Shown here one piece after another: positions 27,357 through 36,528 of a stretch of DNA of 58,325 bases. The DNA is from Methanobrevibacter sp. (lineage in GTDB: Archaea; Methanobacteriota; Methanobacteria; Methanobacteriales; Methanobacteriaceae). The notes under the pieces were generated by a model that saw nothing but the letters and a program-made list of their open reading frames with translations, was not told where the DNA came from and searched no databases. The stretch is from the NCBI RefSeq assembly GCF_030539665.1, contig NZ_JAUNXR010000003.1, forward strand, positions 1 through 58,325, in the 5' to 3' direction. The position numbers and the translations under genes were made by a program. Each line of letters opens with the position of its first letter. Position 1 is the first letter of the stretch.

Positions 27357-27486
27357 ATTTTCATCCCCATTTAAAAATAATTGCATAATCTATTAACACT
27401 TAGAAATTGTGTTATCTAATAGTAATAATGTCTACTATATAAATGTTTTCAAAAATGCACTTATACTTATAATACAAAATTTAATT

Positions 27487-28173
27487 ATGGAAAACAAACT
27501 AATACAATCAAATGCTGAGGATTATGATATTGAAAAACATCCCAACATAAAGGGCGTTCAGATAATAGAAGGAAAAAACAACTTTCCAATAAGCTGGTTG
27601 AATCAACAGGGATACTGTGAATATCAGATATACCTCCAATATTTCAAGGACATTAAAGTTGGAGCAACAGCTGCAATGAAACAGGGAACTGCAGTCCACA
27701 ATGAATTGGAAAATAAGTTTAAAGAAACAGCAGAAGTTGCAAGTTTTGAAGATGTCATGGAAATGTCAAAAGAAACAGCAACAATATCAAGGGAAGTATT
27801 TGTAATATCTCCTGAAAACGGAATCAGAGGATTCATTGATGAAATACAAATGACTCCCACCGAATTCATCATAATAGATGACAAGCCTGGAACCACACCA
27901 TACAATTCAACAATAAACCAGGTCAGGGCATATTGCTTGGCTTTTAAAGAACTGATTGGTGATGACACAAGAAAAATAAGAGGAGCATTAAGACAGAGAG
28001 GAACAGACAATATCTTTTGGAGCGAGGAATTTAATGAAGATGTTGAAAAATCAATAAAATTCGTCCTAGACAGAATGGAGGGCCTGTTTAACGGGACAAA
28101 ACCGTTTATCCCAACCAAAAATAAAAATAAATGTAGAAGTTGCAGATATCAAAGTTACTGTGAACACTTCTAA
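27487..28173 (+). CDS. Cas4/RecB-like PD-(D/E)XK nuclease with Fe-S cluster
   Basis: A 228-aa RecB-family nuclease of the Cas4-like group. The pattern fits: a first cysteine in QGYCEYQIYL, histidine in KQGTAVHNELE, GFIDEIQM and IIIDDKPG supplying the D and DxK active-site residues, QVRAYCLAF (the Q-x6 motif), and the C-terminal cluster CRSCRYQSYC. Together the four cysteines would bind a 4Fe-4S cluster. Free-standing archaeal Cas4-like proteins occur without CRISPR loci and presumably process DNA ends. No other cas gene is seen here. The ATG at 27487 is preferred; the TTG-initiated extension from 27409 is implausible. Confidence 0.78.
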   Translation: MENKLIQSNAEDYDIEKHPNIKGVQIIEGKNNFPISWLNQQGYCEYQIYLQYFKDIKVGATAAMKQGTAVHNELENKFKETAEVASFEDVMEMSKETATISREVFVISPENGIRGFIDEIQMTPTEFIIIDDKPGTTPYNSTINQVRAYCLAFKELIGDDTRKIRGALRQRGTDNIFWSEEFNEDVEKSIKFVLDRMEGLFNGTKPFIPTKNKNKCRSCRYQSYCEHF

Positions 28174-28197
28174 CTGCAACACCCTTTTTAAAAAAAA

Positions 28198-28605
28198 TTA
28201 ATAATATTTAGGTATTTCAATAACTGTGGTTCTTGTAATTGAATCTAAAATCCTATCATCCTTTTTTAGGATTTTTCCAATAGCCCAATCAAAGATTATT
28301 GGAATCCAATAGATTTTAGTTAGGTTACGCGCAAAAGCCTGACCCCAGGTAATTCTATAATCCCTAATGTCACGAACCTCCAAATACATTAAAGCCTTAC
28401 CAACAGTAGCTCCCTTAATCTTTTCAAGCAATGTGAAGTAAACCATGATTATGATAGGAACCACAAATGGGAAATAACTGTAAACCTCAAACAGTTCAAA
28501 TGGATCCATGAATAAAGATAAAACATAAGAAAAAATCCACATAATAGCAGATACGACAAAAAAATCAGCTATGTATGCTACAACTCTTTTTGAAAATACT
28601 GACAT
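28198..28605 (-). CDS. RDD family membrane protein
   Basis: A 135-aa integral membrane protein with three hydrophobic segments (residues about 10-35, 42-60 and 95-112). The family-defining arginine and aspartates are in KRVVAYIADFFV, and the GKALMYLEVRD segment links helices two and three. RDD proteins are sometimes linked to ion transport, but most have no known function. The ribosome site AGGTGAT overlaps the hypE stop 12 bp upstream, so the two genes form an operon, though no functional link to hydrogenase maturation is known to me. Confidence 0.8.
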   Translation of the reverse strand: MSVFSKRVVAYIADFFVVSAIMWIFSYVLSLFMDPFELFEVYSYFPFVVPIIIMVYFTLLEKIKGATVGKALMYLEVRDIRDYRITWGQAFARNLTKIYWIPIIFDWAIGKILKKDDRILDSITRTTVIEIPKYY

Positions 28606-28617
28606 CAAATCACCTAA

Positions 28618-29637
28618 CTAACAAACTCTTGGAACCGGATCTGCAATAGGAGCCTCCAATATTCTTTCCCCGCCAATAGGTGTTTCAACAAGAACATAAT
28701 CTCCCTCAATAACTTCACCAACGATAGCTGCATTTTCACCATATTTTTCGCTTTTGATGGCCGCAAGAACCTCTTCAGCCTTATCGGCCTTAACACCCAT
28801 TACAACCTTACCTTCATTAGCTACTTCAAAAGGATCAATACCCAACATTTCAGATGCCGCTCTTACTTCCTCACGGATAGGAATGGCTTCCTGCTCAAGA
28901 CGTATTCCAACACCAGATTTAGATGCCATTTCATTAATAGCGTTTGCAAATCCACCACGAGTAGGATCCTTCATTGCAGTGACACCACCAACATCCAATG
29001 CCTTTTTAATAACGTTCCACATAGGGGCAACATCAGATTGCAAATCAGTTTCAAAACCGAAACCTTCCCTAAAGGACATCAAACTGATTCCATGATCTCC
29101 AAGAGTACCGGTAACAATGATCTTATCCCCAACTTCCAAAGTAGAGTCCCTAATGATTTCGTCTTTTTTGGCTACCCCAATACCTGTAGTAACCATAACA
29201 ATACCGTCAAGACTGCCTTGATTAACTACCTTGGTATCACCGGCAACAACAGCAACATCTACCTCACTACATGCCTCATCGAGAGATTTCATAATCTTAT
29301 CCAAATCTTCAATCGGGAACCCCTCTTGCATAATAATAGCATTAGTAATAGCTAATGGCTTTGCTCCCATAACAGCCACATCGTTTATAGTTCCTGAAGC
29401 TGAAATTCTTCCTATATCTCCACCAGGGAAAAATAAAGGATCAATTGTATGGCCATCAGTAGTTATAACAATCTCATAATCACCTAATGGGATGGATGCA
29501 CCATCATCTAAATCATCTAAGCTTACTCCACCATTTACACTTTTTTTAGTGATATTGTCGAGAACTGTCTTAGAGATTAAATTAGCCATTACTTCTCCAC
29601 CAGCACCGTGATTCATACTAATTTTATCATCTGACAT
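28618..29637 (-). CDS. hypE: Hydrogenase maturation protein HypE
   Basis: With HypF, HypE makes the cyanide ligands of [NiFe] hydrogenases; it dehydrates a thiocarbamate carried on its C-terminal cysteine. The 339-aa protein starts with SMNHGAGGEVM, has the ATP-binding-type TTDGHTIDPLFFPGGDIG and VAGDTKVV, and ends with PRVC, the canonical acceptor cysteine. The ATG has AGGAGATA upstream. A hydrogenotrophic methanogen needs it for Mvh, Frh and Ech-type hydrogenases. No other hyp gene is in the window. Confidence 0.95.
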   Translation of the reverse strand: MSDDKISMNHGAGGEVMANLISKTVLDNITKKSVNGGVSLDDLDDGASIPLGDYEIVITTDGHTIDPLFFPGGDIGRISASGTINDVAVMGAKPLAITNAIIMQEGFPIEDLDKIMKSLDEACSEVDVAVVAGDTKVVNQGSLDGIVMVTTGIGVAKKDEIIRDSTLEVGDKIIVTGTLGDHGISLMSFREGFGFETDLQSDVAPMWNVIKKALDVGGVTAMKDPTRGGFANAINEMASKSGVGIRLEQEAIPIREEVRAASEMLGIDPFEVANEGKVVMGVKADKAEEVLAAIKSEKYGENAAIVGEVIEGDYVLVETPIGGERILEAPIADPVPRVC

Positions 29638-29743
29638 TGTATCTCCTAAAAAAATTTAAAATTATAATAAAATAATATTTGTTGAATAAACTATTTAATA
29701 ATAGTTATTTGTAAAAAAAGTTTTGAAATAAAATAAAAAAGAG

Positions 29744-29767
29744 AATTAAAGAAATTATTCTTTAATT
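29744..29767 (-). terminator. Terminator of rps8e
   Basis: A perfect 10-bp inverted repeat AATTAAAGAA / TTCTTTAATT with a 4-base loop overlaps the last codons of the S8e gene. On the - strand it is followed by CTCTTTTTTATTTTATTT, a strong T tract suited to archaeal termination. Confidence 0.65.
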
Positions 29768-30138
29768 AAAACACCGTTAATAACACCATCTTGACCAGGT
29801 CTTGATGTTACTTTAGCATTACCTTCAGGAGTTTCTACAATAGCCCCTTTAGTAATGATATTCCTTCTTACGTAGTTTGGGTTTGCAGTGTTTTCAACTA
29901 CACCAATAATATCTAAAACTTGGGTTTTGTTAGTGTCAGGATTAGTTACGTTGATTTTGTTACCGGTAGCTAATCTGAGTTTTTCGTTTCCACCACGAGT
30001 TCTGATTTTTCTTAATTTTTTTTCATCTACTCTAGTTTCTGCAGGTTCTCTACCTAATTGTGCTTTTCTTTTTCCACGGTTTGCTTTGTTTCTAGCACCA
30101 GATGGACTTCTTGTTGATTTTCCTTGAGAAATTGCCAT
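29755..30138 (-). CDS. rps8e: Ribosomal protein S8e
   Basis: A small-subunit ribosomal protein of archaea and eukaryotes, 127 aa, highly basic. The start MAISQGKSTRSPSGARNK and GNEKLRLATGNKINV, together with the C-terminal ITKGAIVETPEGNAKVTSRP, are those of archaeal S8e. ATG at 30138 is preceded by GGTGAA; the longer open frame has no support. It has its own terminator and no close neighbour on its strand, so it is monocistronic. Confidence 0.95.
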   Translation of the reverse strand: MAISQGKSTRSPSGARNKANRGKRKAQLGREPAETRVDEKKLRKIRTRGGNEKLRLATGNKINVTNPDTNKTQVLDIIGVVENTANPNYVRRNIITKGAIVETPEGNAKVTSRPGQDGVINGVLIKE

Positions 30139-30316
30139 TATTTCACCAAATAAATATAATAATTTTATTAAATAAATAAGTAATCGCAATCAATAAGACA
30201 CTTTCATCTAAATTATCTGACAAGAAAAAATGATAATTTAAATATTCGAGAGCAATAAAGCATCTTAAAGAATAATGATAATAAAATATTACTTCTTTCT
30301 AATATATAAAGTTTTA

Positions 30317-30997
30317 TTAGAAGAATGCATCCAAACTTTGTTGGAATTCTCCCCTAGCCAAATCTTCAAGATCTTTTTTTGAATAGCCTAAAGGCCCCAT
30401 AATCCTAGCAACAGCAGGGATTAGTTGATTATTAATATAATAGTCCCTATCATACTCCAAACCATCGCTATATTCATATGGAACGGCTTTTTGACTGATC
30501 GGACCCTTTCCCTTAACAATAATATACTGAACGATGGTGCCCTTGCTAACCTTAATTCCATGAGCTTCAATTTGACGAGCGGCCACCACATGAGGTCCTA
30601 CCTGCTTATAGTCATCCAATTTCTTTGTAATTTGAGTGTGGATGATTAGCTCTTTCATATCAACATTTCCGCTCTTCAATTTTTTCAGAACTTTTTTAAC
30701 TTCATCAATTGCCTTTTGAGTGTTACCCTCTTTAAGAATGGCCATAAGGACATTTTCCTGAGTTTTTTTAACAATTGGAGCCCAATCCCTTCTTACAAGT
30801 TCAAGACCTTTAGCAATTATCTCTCCCTCTTCAATAACAGCATATCTTTTTTTACTTACAAAGAATCCACGCCTGTAGAAACCTTCATATTCCAGTTCCA
30901 TACTTTCAGGAAGAGTATCATTAATATAATCAATAAATGATTGAGCCTGATTCTTAATCTCTTGTTCCAGTTCTAGTTGTTTAACATCGTCTTGCAA
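30317..30997 (-). CDS. Family B DNA polymerase, C-terminal subunit of split PolB (PolB2)
   Basis: A 226-aa protein corresponding to the C-terminal palm/thumb part of an archaeal family B DNA polymerase, not a whole enzyme. FYRRGFFVSKKRYAVIEEG contains the conserved KKRYA primer-template contact that follows motif C, and PYEYSDGLEYDRDYYINNQLIP matches the thumb of PolB. In Methanothermobacter the polymerase is likewise encoded as two separate polypeptides, the small one of about 223 aa, so this is a natural split and not a pseudogene. The large subunit is outside the window. The start is probably TTG at 30997, 7 bases after AGGTG; the GTG at 31006 overlaps that site. Confidence 0.85.
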   Translation of the reverse strand: MQDDVKQLELEQEIKNQAQSFIDYINDTLPESMELEYEGFYRRGFFVSKKRYAVIEEGEIIAKGLELVRRDWAPIVKKTQENVLMAILKEGNTQKAIDEVKKVLKKLKSGNVDMKELIIHTQITKKLDDYKQVGPHVVAARQIEAHGIKVSKGTIVQYIIVKGKGPISQKAVPYEYSDGLEYDRDYYINNQLIPAVARIMGPLGYSKKDLEDLARGEFQQSLDAFF

Positions 30998-31102
30998 GAA
31001 AAGCACCTACTAATACTATTGACTTCAACATATAAAATAATTTTCAATCGGAACCCTTCAATCAAAATTTTTAAATATTTTCAAAAATAAATTTTTAAGT
31101 AC

Positions 31103-31804
31103 ATGAGAAAAACTGATAAGGCAAATGAAAGTGTTGTATTTTTTGATGTTGACGATACATTACTAGACACCTCCAAATTTGCAGAAACTGCTAGAAGAAC
31201 AGCTATTGAGACAATGGTTGACAACGGGCTTCCCCTCAAAAAGGATATAGCCTACTCCACATTAAAAACCGTCATTAAAGAAAAAGGATCAAATTATGAC
31301 AAACATTTTAATGTTTTGACAAAGGCGCTTTTAGGAAAGGAGGACCCAATGCTTGTTGCACTTGGTATGGTAACCTACCACAATGTTAAATTTTCTCTTT
31401 TAAGACCATTTCCAAAAACAATCGACACATTAATCTATTTGAAAAGTCAGGGATACAAATTAGGAGTAATTTCCAATGGAATTACAATAAAACAGTGGGA
31501 AAAGCTCGTAAGATTGAACGTATACCAGTTTTTCGACGAGGTTATAACTTCAGAAGAGGTAGGATATGCAAAGCCAAGCAAAGAAATTTATGAGGAAGCG
31601 TTGAGAAGAATGAAGGCCGACCCTGAAAAAAGTGTCATGATTGGGAATAAATTTTTAGAAGACGCTTTAGGAGCAGTTGAAGCTGGATTAAGTGCAATAC
31701 TTGTAAATTCAAATATAACTAATTCTGAAAGATTAAGAATAAAAAAAGAAAATTTAGATATTAAAATTGTCGATAATATTGGAGATATTAACACAATTTT
31801 ATAA
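31103..31804 (+). CDS. HAD superfamily phosphatase
   Basis: A 233-aa haloacid-dehalogenase-like hydrolase of the C1-cap group. Motif I is FFDVDDTLLDTS (the first D forms the phospho-aspartate), motif II is VISNG, motif III lysine is in GYAKPSKEIYEEAL, and motif IV is IGNKFLEDALGA. The helical cap lies between residues 20 and 95. Substrate unknown; archaeal members act on small phosphorylated metabolites. No clear ribosome site precedes the ATG, so it may be leaderless. It is monocistronic and ends at a strong hairpin. Confidence 0.82.
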   Translation: MRKTDKANESVVFFDVDDTLLDTSKFAETARRTAIETMVDNGLPLKKDIAYSTLKTVIKEKGSNYDKHFNVLTKALLGKEDPMLVALGMVTYHNVKFSLLRPFPKTIDTLIYLKSQGYKLGVISNGITIKQWEKLVRLNVYQFFDEVITSEEVGYAKPSKEIYEEALRRMKADPEKSVMIGNKFLEDALGAVEAGLSAILVNSNITNSERLRIKKENLDIKIVDNIGDINTIL

Positions 31805-31816
31805 AAAATGAATCAA

Positions 31817-31840
31817 CACTAAGTTTTAAAAAACTTAGTG
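31817..31840. terminator. Palindromic hairpin between convergent genes
   Basis: CACTAAGTTTT / AAAACTTAGTG form a perfect 11-bp stem with a 2-base loop, midway between the HAD gene stop (31804) and the exonuclease III stop (31853). It is followed by T-rich sequence on the + strand. It could serve as a shared terminator or a transcript-end stabiliser for both genes. Confidence 0.6.
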
Positions 31841-31852
31841 ACTTATTTTAAT

Positions 31853-32626
31853 TTAGAAATCCAATTCCAAAGTAACTGGACAGTGATCTGAACCCATTAC
31901 GTTGTCTTCAATGGTTGCTGAAAGTACCTTATCCTTCAAATCTTCACTTACGAAGAAATAGTCCAGTCTCCAGCCGATTCCTTTGGACCTTGCATGATAC
32001 CTATAGCTCCACCAGGAATATTTCTCTTCTGTAGGATGCAATTCCCTAAATGTATCAATAAAACCCAAATCTAAAAATTCAGATAGCCAATCTCTTTCTG
32101 CAGGCAAAAATCCTGAGTTTTCATGGTTTTTTTCCGGATTTTTCAAGTCAATAGGCTCATGAGCAATGTTAACATCCCCAGATATTACAATGCTGCGACC
32201 TGCATCCTTAAGATCAATAATATAGTTTGTAAGGGTGTTACAGAACTTGATTTTCTTATCTAACTTTGCCCCTCTTGTTCCACTGTTTGGGAAGTATATG
32301 TTGAGCAAGGTAAAATCCTCAAAATCTGATCTTAAAAGACGACCTTCCATATCCAATTCTATGTCCCCCAATCCATGGAAGACATTGACTGGTTTTACCT
32401 TGGAGTATGTTGCAACCCCACTGTAACCCTTTTTCTCTGCTGTGGTAAAGTATGAGTTGTAACCATCAATATTGTATAGGTCAGCAGGAATATCATCAAT
32501 ATTCGCTCTGATTTCTTGCAAATTGATTATATCCGCTTTACTATTGTTGAACCAGTTCCAAAATTCTGGCTTTTTATTAACTGCCCTTATTCCATTTACA
32601 TTCCATGATGTAAGTTTAATTGACAT
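31853..32626 (-). CDS. xth: Exonuclease III family AP endonuclease
   Basis: A Mg-dependent AP endonuclease and 3'-exonuclease of the ExoIII/APE1 family, 257 aa. Conserved residues: TSWNVNGIRAV, NLQEIR (metal-binding E), GYSGVATYSK, NIYFPNSG, ISGDVNIAH (catalytic D and N) and DHCPVTLEL (catalytic H). The Methanothermobacter homologue Mth212 has the same length and also nicks DNA at deoxyuridine, replacing uracil-DNA glycosylase; the same may hold here, which would fit with the nearby dUTPase-type gene. ATG at 32626 follows AGGAG by 9 bases; the earlier ATG at 32635 overlaps that site. It is co-transcribed with pheS. Confidence 0.92.
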   Translation of the reverse strand: MSIKLTSWNVNGIRAVNKKPEFWNWFNNSKADIINLQEIRANIDDIPADLYNIDGYNSYFTTAEKKGYSGVATYSKVKPVNVFHGLGDIELDMEGRLLRSDFEDFTLLNIYFPNSGTRGAKLDKKIKFCNTLTNYIIDLKDAGRSIVISGDVNIAHEPIDLKNPEKNHENSGFLPAERDWLSEFLDLGFIDTFRELHPTEEKYSWWSYRYHARSKGIGWRLDYFFVSEDLKDKVLSATIEDNVMGSDHCPVTLELDF

Positions 32627-32655
32627 CTTTTTCATCTCCTACAATTAATTATTTT

Positions 32656-34203
32656 TTATAAGTCAATTCCATTTGTAATTGGCAATTCACGTAGCCATTT
32701 GATATCGCTTTTGTAAAGCATACGAATATCTGAGATATCGTAACGTATCATGGCCAACCTTTCAATACCAAGTCCAAACGCAAGTACAGGAACGTCAATT
32801 CCTAACGGTTCAAGAACTTCAGGTCTGAACATTCCAGAACCACCAAGCTCAATCCAAGCACCCTTATCCTCCAAATAAACTTCACATTCAGTGGAAAGAT
32901 AAGTGTATGGGAAGTATGCTGGCCTGAATCTTACTTCGAATCCTAATTTTTTATAGAATTCTTTTAATGTTCCAAGTAAGTTCTGATAGCTGATTCCAGG
33001 TGCTCCAACAATTCCTTCAACTTGATGGAACTCAGGTAAATGTTTGTATGTGATAGTTTCACGTCTAAATACACGACCTACTGAGAACATTTTAAAAGGA
33101 GGTTCATTTTCATATAAATATTTTGTGGAAACTCCCGTAGTATGAGTCCTGAGTACACTTTGACGTGCAACATCCTCATCCCAATCATATTGCCATCCTG
33201 TAGAACCGGTATTTCCACCGTTTTCATGAACTGTAGCTGTTAATTTTACTAGATCCTCGTCATCAGGCAAATCACAGGTCAATGGGTTTTTAACATAAAA
33301 TGTATCCTGCATTTCACGAGCAGCATGGTCTTGAGGTTGGAAAAGTGAATCGAAATTCCAAAATGCTGAATCAAGAATAGGCCTGTTGGATTCTGTAAAA
33401 CCAAGATTTAAGAAAATTTCCCTAATTTCCTCAATAATCCTTCTGAGAGGATGTTCCTTACCTGGAAATATTTTAGGAGCTTCAGCATTTATATCATAAG
33501 GCCTGTATTGGAGATTTCTCCATTCCCCATCTTTAAGTTGTTGGTGTGTTAATTGAGTAGCCTGTTCTTGAATAGTAAAACCTACATCTAAAATATCTTT
33601 ACCTTTAGACAATACTTTAAAAGAATGTGAGGTGTTCTTTTTGGTATCCAATAGGTTTTTTCTATTGTTGAGTAATTTAAATCCATCTAACAAATCGTCA
33701 TCCAATTCATTTTTAATTGTTGACTCCGCTTCAAAAAGATATTTGAGGAGCTTTTCATCGTCCCCTAACTTCTCTGCACTTTCGCGACCCACATCGGTAA
33801 TCTTAATAATGCCCTTGTCAACGGTAGCCCAATGTTTACGGTTTAGCCAACCGATTGCAATACCAGTGTCCTTTTTATCGATTCCTGATTTTGCTGCAAG
33901 TTCACCCATTGGAATTTCATCTTCAGCAACCAAAACGTCAAGAATTCTTCTCTCAGGCAATCCAAACTCAGCATAGCTTTTACCGTCATCGGTCAATGAA
34001 AGAATTTCATCAATATCCTTTTCAACTTCAATAATCTCTTTTGATGCAAGAGAACCGGCCGCACTCATTACTGATTTAATATCCATGCCGGTAATTTCAG
34101 CAACTTCATCAGGAGTTACATCCCTGTTTTTTTCCAATTCTTGCAATAGCTTTTTTTCGTAAATATGTAATTCATTAATGGTTTTTTTAATATCCTCACT
34201 CAT
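32656..34203 (-). CDS. pheS: Phenylalanyl-tRNA synthetase, alpha subunit
   Basis: Charges tRNA-Phe together with PheT, which is not in this window. The 515-aa archaeal/eukaryotic type protein has an N-terminal region of winged-helix repeats (about residues 1-170) and a class II catalytic core. Motif 2 lies around [25 protein letters not shown] and motif 3 in [12 protein letters not shown]. The ATG has AGGTG upstream. The exonuclease III gene follows 29 bp after the stop, an operon pairing synthesis and repair genes without obvious functional logic. Confidence 0.95.
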   Translation of the reverse strand: MSEDIKKTINELHIYEKKLLQELEKNRDVTPDEVAEITGMDIKSVMSAAGSLASKEIIEVEKDIDEILSLTDDGKSYAEFGLPERRILDVLVAEDEIPMGELAAKSGIDKKDTGIAIGWLNRKHWATVDKGIIKITDVGRESAEKLGDDEKLLKYLFEAESTIKNELDDDLLDGFKLLNNRKNLLDTKKNTSHSFKVLSKGKDILDVGFTIQEQATQLTHQQLKDGEWRNLQYRPYDINAEAPKIFPGKEHPLRRIIEEIREIFLNLGFTESNRPILDSAFWNFDSLFQPQDHAAREMQDTFYVKNPLTCDLPDDEDLVKLTATVHENGGNTGSTGWQYDWDEDVARQSVLRTHTTGVSTKYLYENEPPFKMFSVGRVFRRETITYKHLPEFHQVEGIVGAPGISYQNLLGTLKEFYKKLGFEVRFRPAYFPYTYLSTECEVYLEDKGAWIELGGSGMFRPEVLEPLGIDVPVLAFGLGIERLAMIRYDISDIRMLYKSDIKWLRELPITNGIDL

Positions 34204-34529
34204 TAAAACACCTACTTGTTTATTCTATATTATATATGATAATCATAATATAAAAAGCATTTCAATGTTAAGAATGAAAAAAATGATTTGTTTTGATAAG
34301 ATTCCATTTATGATTGAAAATGATTCCAAATAGAACCGTTCACTTTATTTATAAGAAAATAGATTGAAAAATCATCATTAAAAAGTAATTGGAATGACAA
34401 CTAGGATATTAAAAGAATAAAACAAAAGGAATATCCAAAGTAGGATGCCTGGAATCAAAAAAAGATAATTTAAAATATAAGATTGGAATTTAAAGAAAAT
34501 CTCTTTAAATTCGTTGAAGCTTTTTTTAG
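34204..34529. other. 326-bp intergenic region with promoter and terminator signals
   Basis: No coding frame or stable RNA is evident. Near pheS there are TATA-like elements on the - strand (34228-34238 and 34247-34257) and the AGGTG site at 34207-34212. At the other end, GAATTTAAAGA / TCTTTAAATTC (34486-34496 and 34502-34512) is a perfect 11-bp stem, followed on the - strand by T-rich sequence; it probably terminates the hemB operon. The middle 200 bp are AT-rich and featureless to my eye. Confidence 0.5.
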
Positions 34530-35414
34530 CTAAAACTTTTCACTTAACAGACTAAGCATGATTGAAGCTGCAGTTAAGTCTGCTGTTGTTCCCGGATTTA
34601 ACTTGTTTTCAAACAGGTAATCGTCAAACTCCCTAACCTTGTCCATGAAATTGATGGCGTCAACATAGCCCAACAGTTCTGCAGCCATTTCAGATACTTC
34701 CTCTGCCTTTTCATCGCCGTATTTTCTAGATATTAATGTATCTGGAGTTGTTGAGAGAATCTTTAAAAATGTTAAAACTCCACTCATGTTAAGGGAGGTT
34801 TCTTTCTTAAGTTTTGAGTATTCCTTAAACCCTATTTCAAAGCAAACCGGAAGGGTAGTGGTTAATTCACTGGCTAGCCTATCCCAAGGAGCTGAGATTT
34901 CAAGAACATCATACATTGTCTGATTGTTTTCCCTAAGTTCCTGTTTTGCATTCTCACCAGCTACATCATACTCATCCTGTTCACCCATTCCTCCAGCATC
35001 TGCAATATTAATGGCATCGTAAAGATTTATTGCATCATCTACAGTTGTATGTGCCATTAAATCAACCACATTTTCACGTATTTGATAGAAGTCTTCACTA
35101 ATAGCTGCTGCTGCTGAAATTGGCACAAGCAACATTACAATTCCAAGATTAGTATTGTTTGCAATCCAATTGTCGGTTTCTTTTACAGCTTCCAATATGT
35201 ATTTTCCAAGTTGTGCAGAAGCCAAATCATCCTTATCAACATTTTCGGCAACTTCCCTTATTGTGTCACCTATAACAACACCACTTATTAAAAAGTCTTC
35301 AAAGACCATGTCATCGTAATCTCTTGTTCTATGAACGTTTCCAGGTTTGGGAAATCCGCTAACCTCAAGACAAGATGCGATTTGGGCTATTTTAGCTATT
35401 GTTTTAGAATCCAT
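34530..35414 (-). CDS. CitG-like triphosphoribosyl-dephospho-CoA synthase family protein
   Basis: A 294-aa all-helical protein of the CitG/MdcB family, which in bacteria makes the prosthetic group of citrate and malonate lyases from ATP and dephospho-CoA. Visible conserved parts: EVSGFPKPGNVHRTRDYDDM, NTNLGIVMLLVPI and ADAGGMGEQDEYDV. Methanogens lack those lyases, so the true role differs. Homologues occur in gene sets for tetrahydromethanopterin in methylotrophic bacteria, and a cofactor role there is plausible but unproven. The ATG at 35414 lies 5 bp after the hemB stop; the TTG of the longer frame overlaps hemB. Confidence 0.75.
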   Translation of the reverse strand: MDSKTIAKIAQIASCLEVSGFPKPGNVHRTRDYDDMVFEDFLISGVVIGDTIREVAENVDKDDLASAQLGKYILEAVKETDNWIANNTNLGIVMLLVPISAAAAISEDFYQIRENVVDLMAHTTVDDAINLYDAINIADAGGMGEQDEYDVAGENAKQELRENNQTMYDVLEISAPWDRLASELTTTLPVCFEIGFKEYSKLKKETSLNMSGVLTFLKILSTTPDTLISRKYGDEKAEEVSEMAAELLGYVDAINFMDKVREFDDYLFENKLNPGTTADLTAASIMLSLLSEKF

Positions 35415-35419
35415 GATGA

Positions 35420-36424
35420 TCAATCCAACATATCGTTTTCAAGCACATAAGGTGCAAAGTTTGTAATTATCAGGTCTGCTCCAGCCCTTTTGAAGGCAAG
35501 TAAAGTTTCATATATGGCCCTATCGGTCAAATATCCCTTTTCAATAGCTGCCATAATCATTGAATATTCCCCACTTACATTATATGTGGCTAAAGGCAAT
35601 GGAAACTCTTCCTTAATCATTTTAATAATGTCAAGATACGGAAGCCCTGGCTTAACCATTAAGAAGTCGGCCCCCTCTGCAACATCCAATTCACATTCCC
35701 TGATGGCTTCGATTGAGTTTGCAGGATCCATCTGATAGCTTTTACGATTTCCAAGTCCTGGTGATGAACAAGCAGCTTCCCTGAAGGGTTCATAAAATGC
35801 GGAAGCGTATTTTGCAGAATAGGACATAATCATGACATTTTCAAATCCTGCCTCATCCAATCCGCATCTTATAGCTTCAACTCTCCCATCCATCATGTCA
35901 GAAGGGGCTACGATATCGACCCCTGCCTTTGCATGGGACACTGCAACTTTAGCCAGGTATTCCAATGTTTCATCATTGCATATCTCAAGGCCAAAATCAG
36001 TGTCCGCATTTTCAGCTATCAAACCGCAATGGCCATGAGAAGTATACTGGCAAAGACAAACGTCACTTATTACAACAAGATTTGTGTTCTCCTTGATGGC
36101 TTTAATGGCCTTTTGAACAATCCCATCATCTACAAATGCAGGAGTTCCCACCTCATCTTTTTCATTGGCTGAAGGGACTCCGAAAACAATGATTGATTTA
36201 AGACCCAATTCTTCCAAATGCTTTGCAAATTCAACACCAGCTTCAAGAGAATACCTAAATTCCCCAGGCATGGAAGTTATCGGTTCCTTTTCCATACCTT
36301 TCAACTCTTCTTTAAAGAATATTGGATAAATCAAATCTTCCTTGCAGACCTTTGTTTCACGTACAATGGTTCTTATTTTTTCATTTTTCCTAAGTCTTCT
36401 CAATCTTGTAGTTGGAAAATACAT
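35420..36424 (-). CDS. hemB: Porphobilinogen synthase (delta-aminolevulinate dehydratase)
   Basis: Joins two aminolevulinates into porphobilinogen, leading to F430 and cobamides. The 334-aa protein shows the HemB start [12 protein letters not shown], the zinc-binding cysteine region [14 protein letters not shown] (three Cys, the zinc-dependent type), and both Schiff-base lysine regions, [17 protein letters not shown] and [12 protein letters not shown]. It heads a two-gene operon with the CitG-like gene. The ribosome site before the ATG is GGTGAA. Confidence 0.95.
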   Translation of the reverse strand: MYFPTTRLRRLRKNEKIRTIVRETKVCKEDLIYPIFFKEELKGMEKEPITSMPGEFRYSLEAGVEFAKHLEELGLKSIIVFGVPSANEKDEVGTPAFVDDGIVQKAIKAIKENTNLVVISDVCLCQYTSHGHCGLIAENADTDFGLEICNDETLEYLAKVAVSHAKAGVDIVAPSDMMDGRVEAIRCGLDEAGFENVMIMSYSAKYASAFYEPFREAACSSPGLGNRKSYQMDPANSIEAIRECELDVAEGADFLMVKPGLPYLDIIKMIKEEFPLPLATYNVSGEYSMIMAAIEKGYLTDRAIYETLLAFKRAGADLIITNFAPYVLENDMLD

Positions 36425-36528
36425 TTTTTCACCTTATTAGATTAAGATATAATTTGTAATTTATTATTTAAAAAACTTTAAAATGAAAATAAAAAAGTCC
36501 TGCTGAAAGACAAAAAGAATAAAAAAAA

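Noticed and set aside
27487-28173. Cas4 as evidence of a CRISPR-Cas locus
   Set aside because: No other cas genes or repeats surround it; stand-alone Cas4-like nucleases are common in archaea.
30317-30997. Truncated polymerase pseudogene
   Set aside because: Good start signals and a length equal to the known small PolB subunit indicate an intact split gene.
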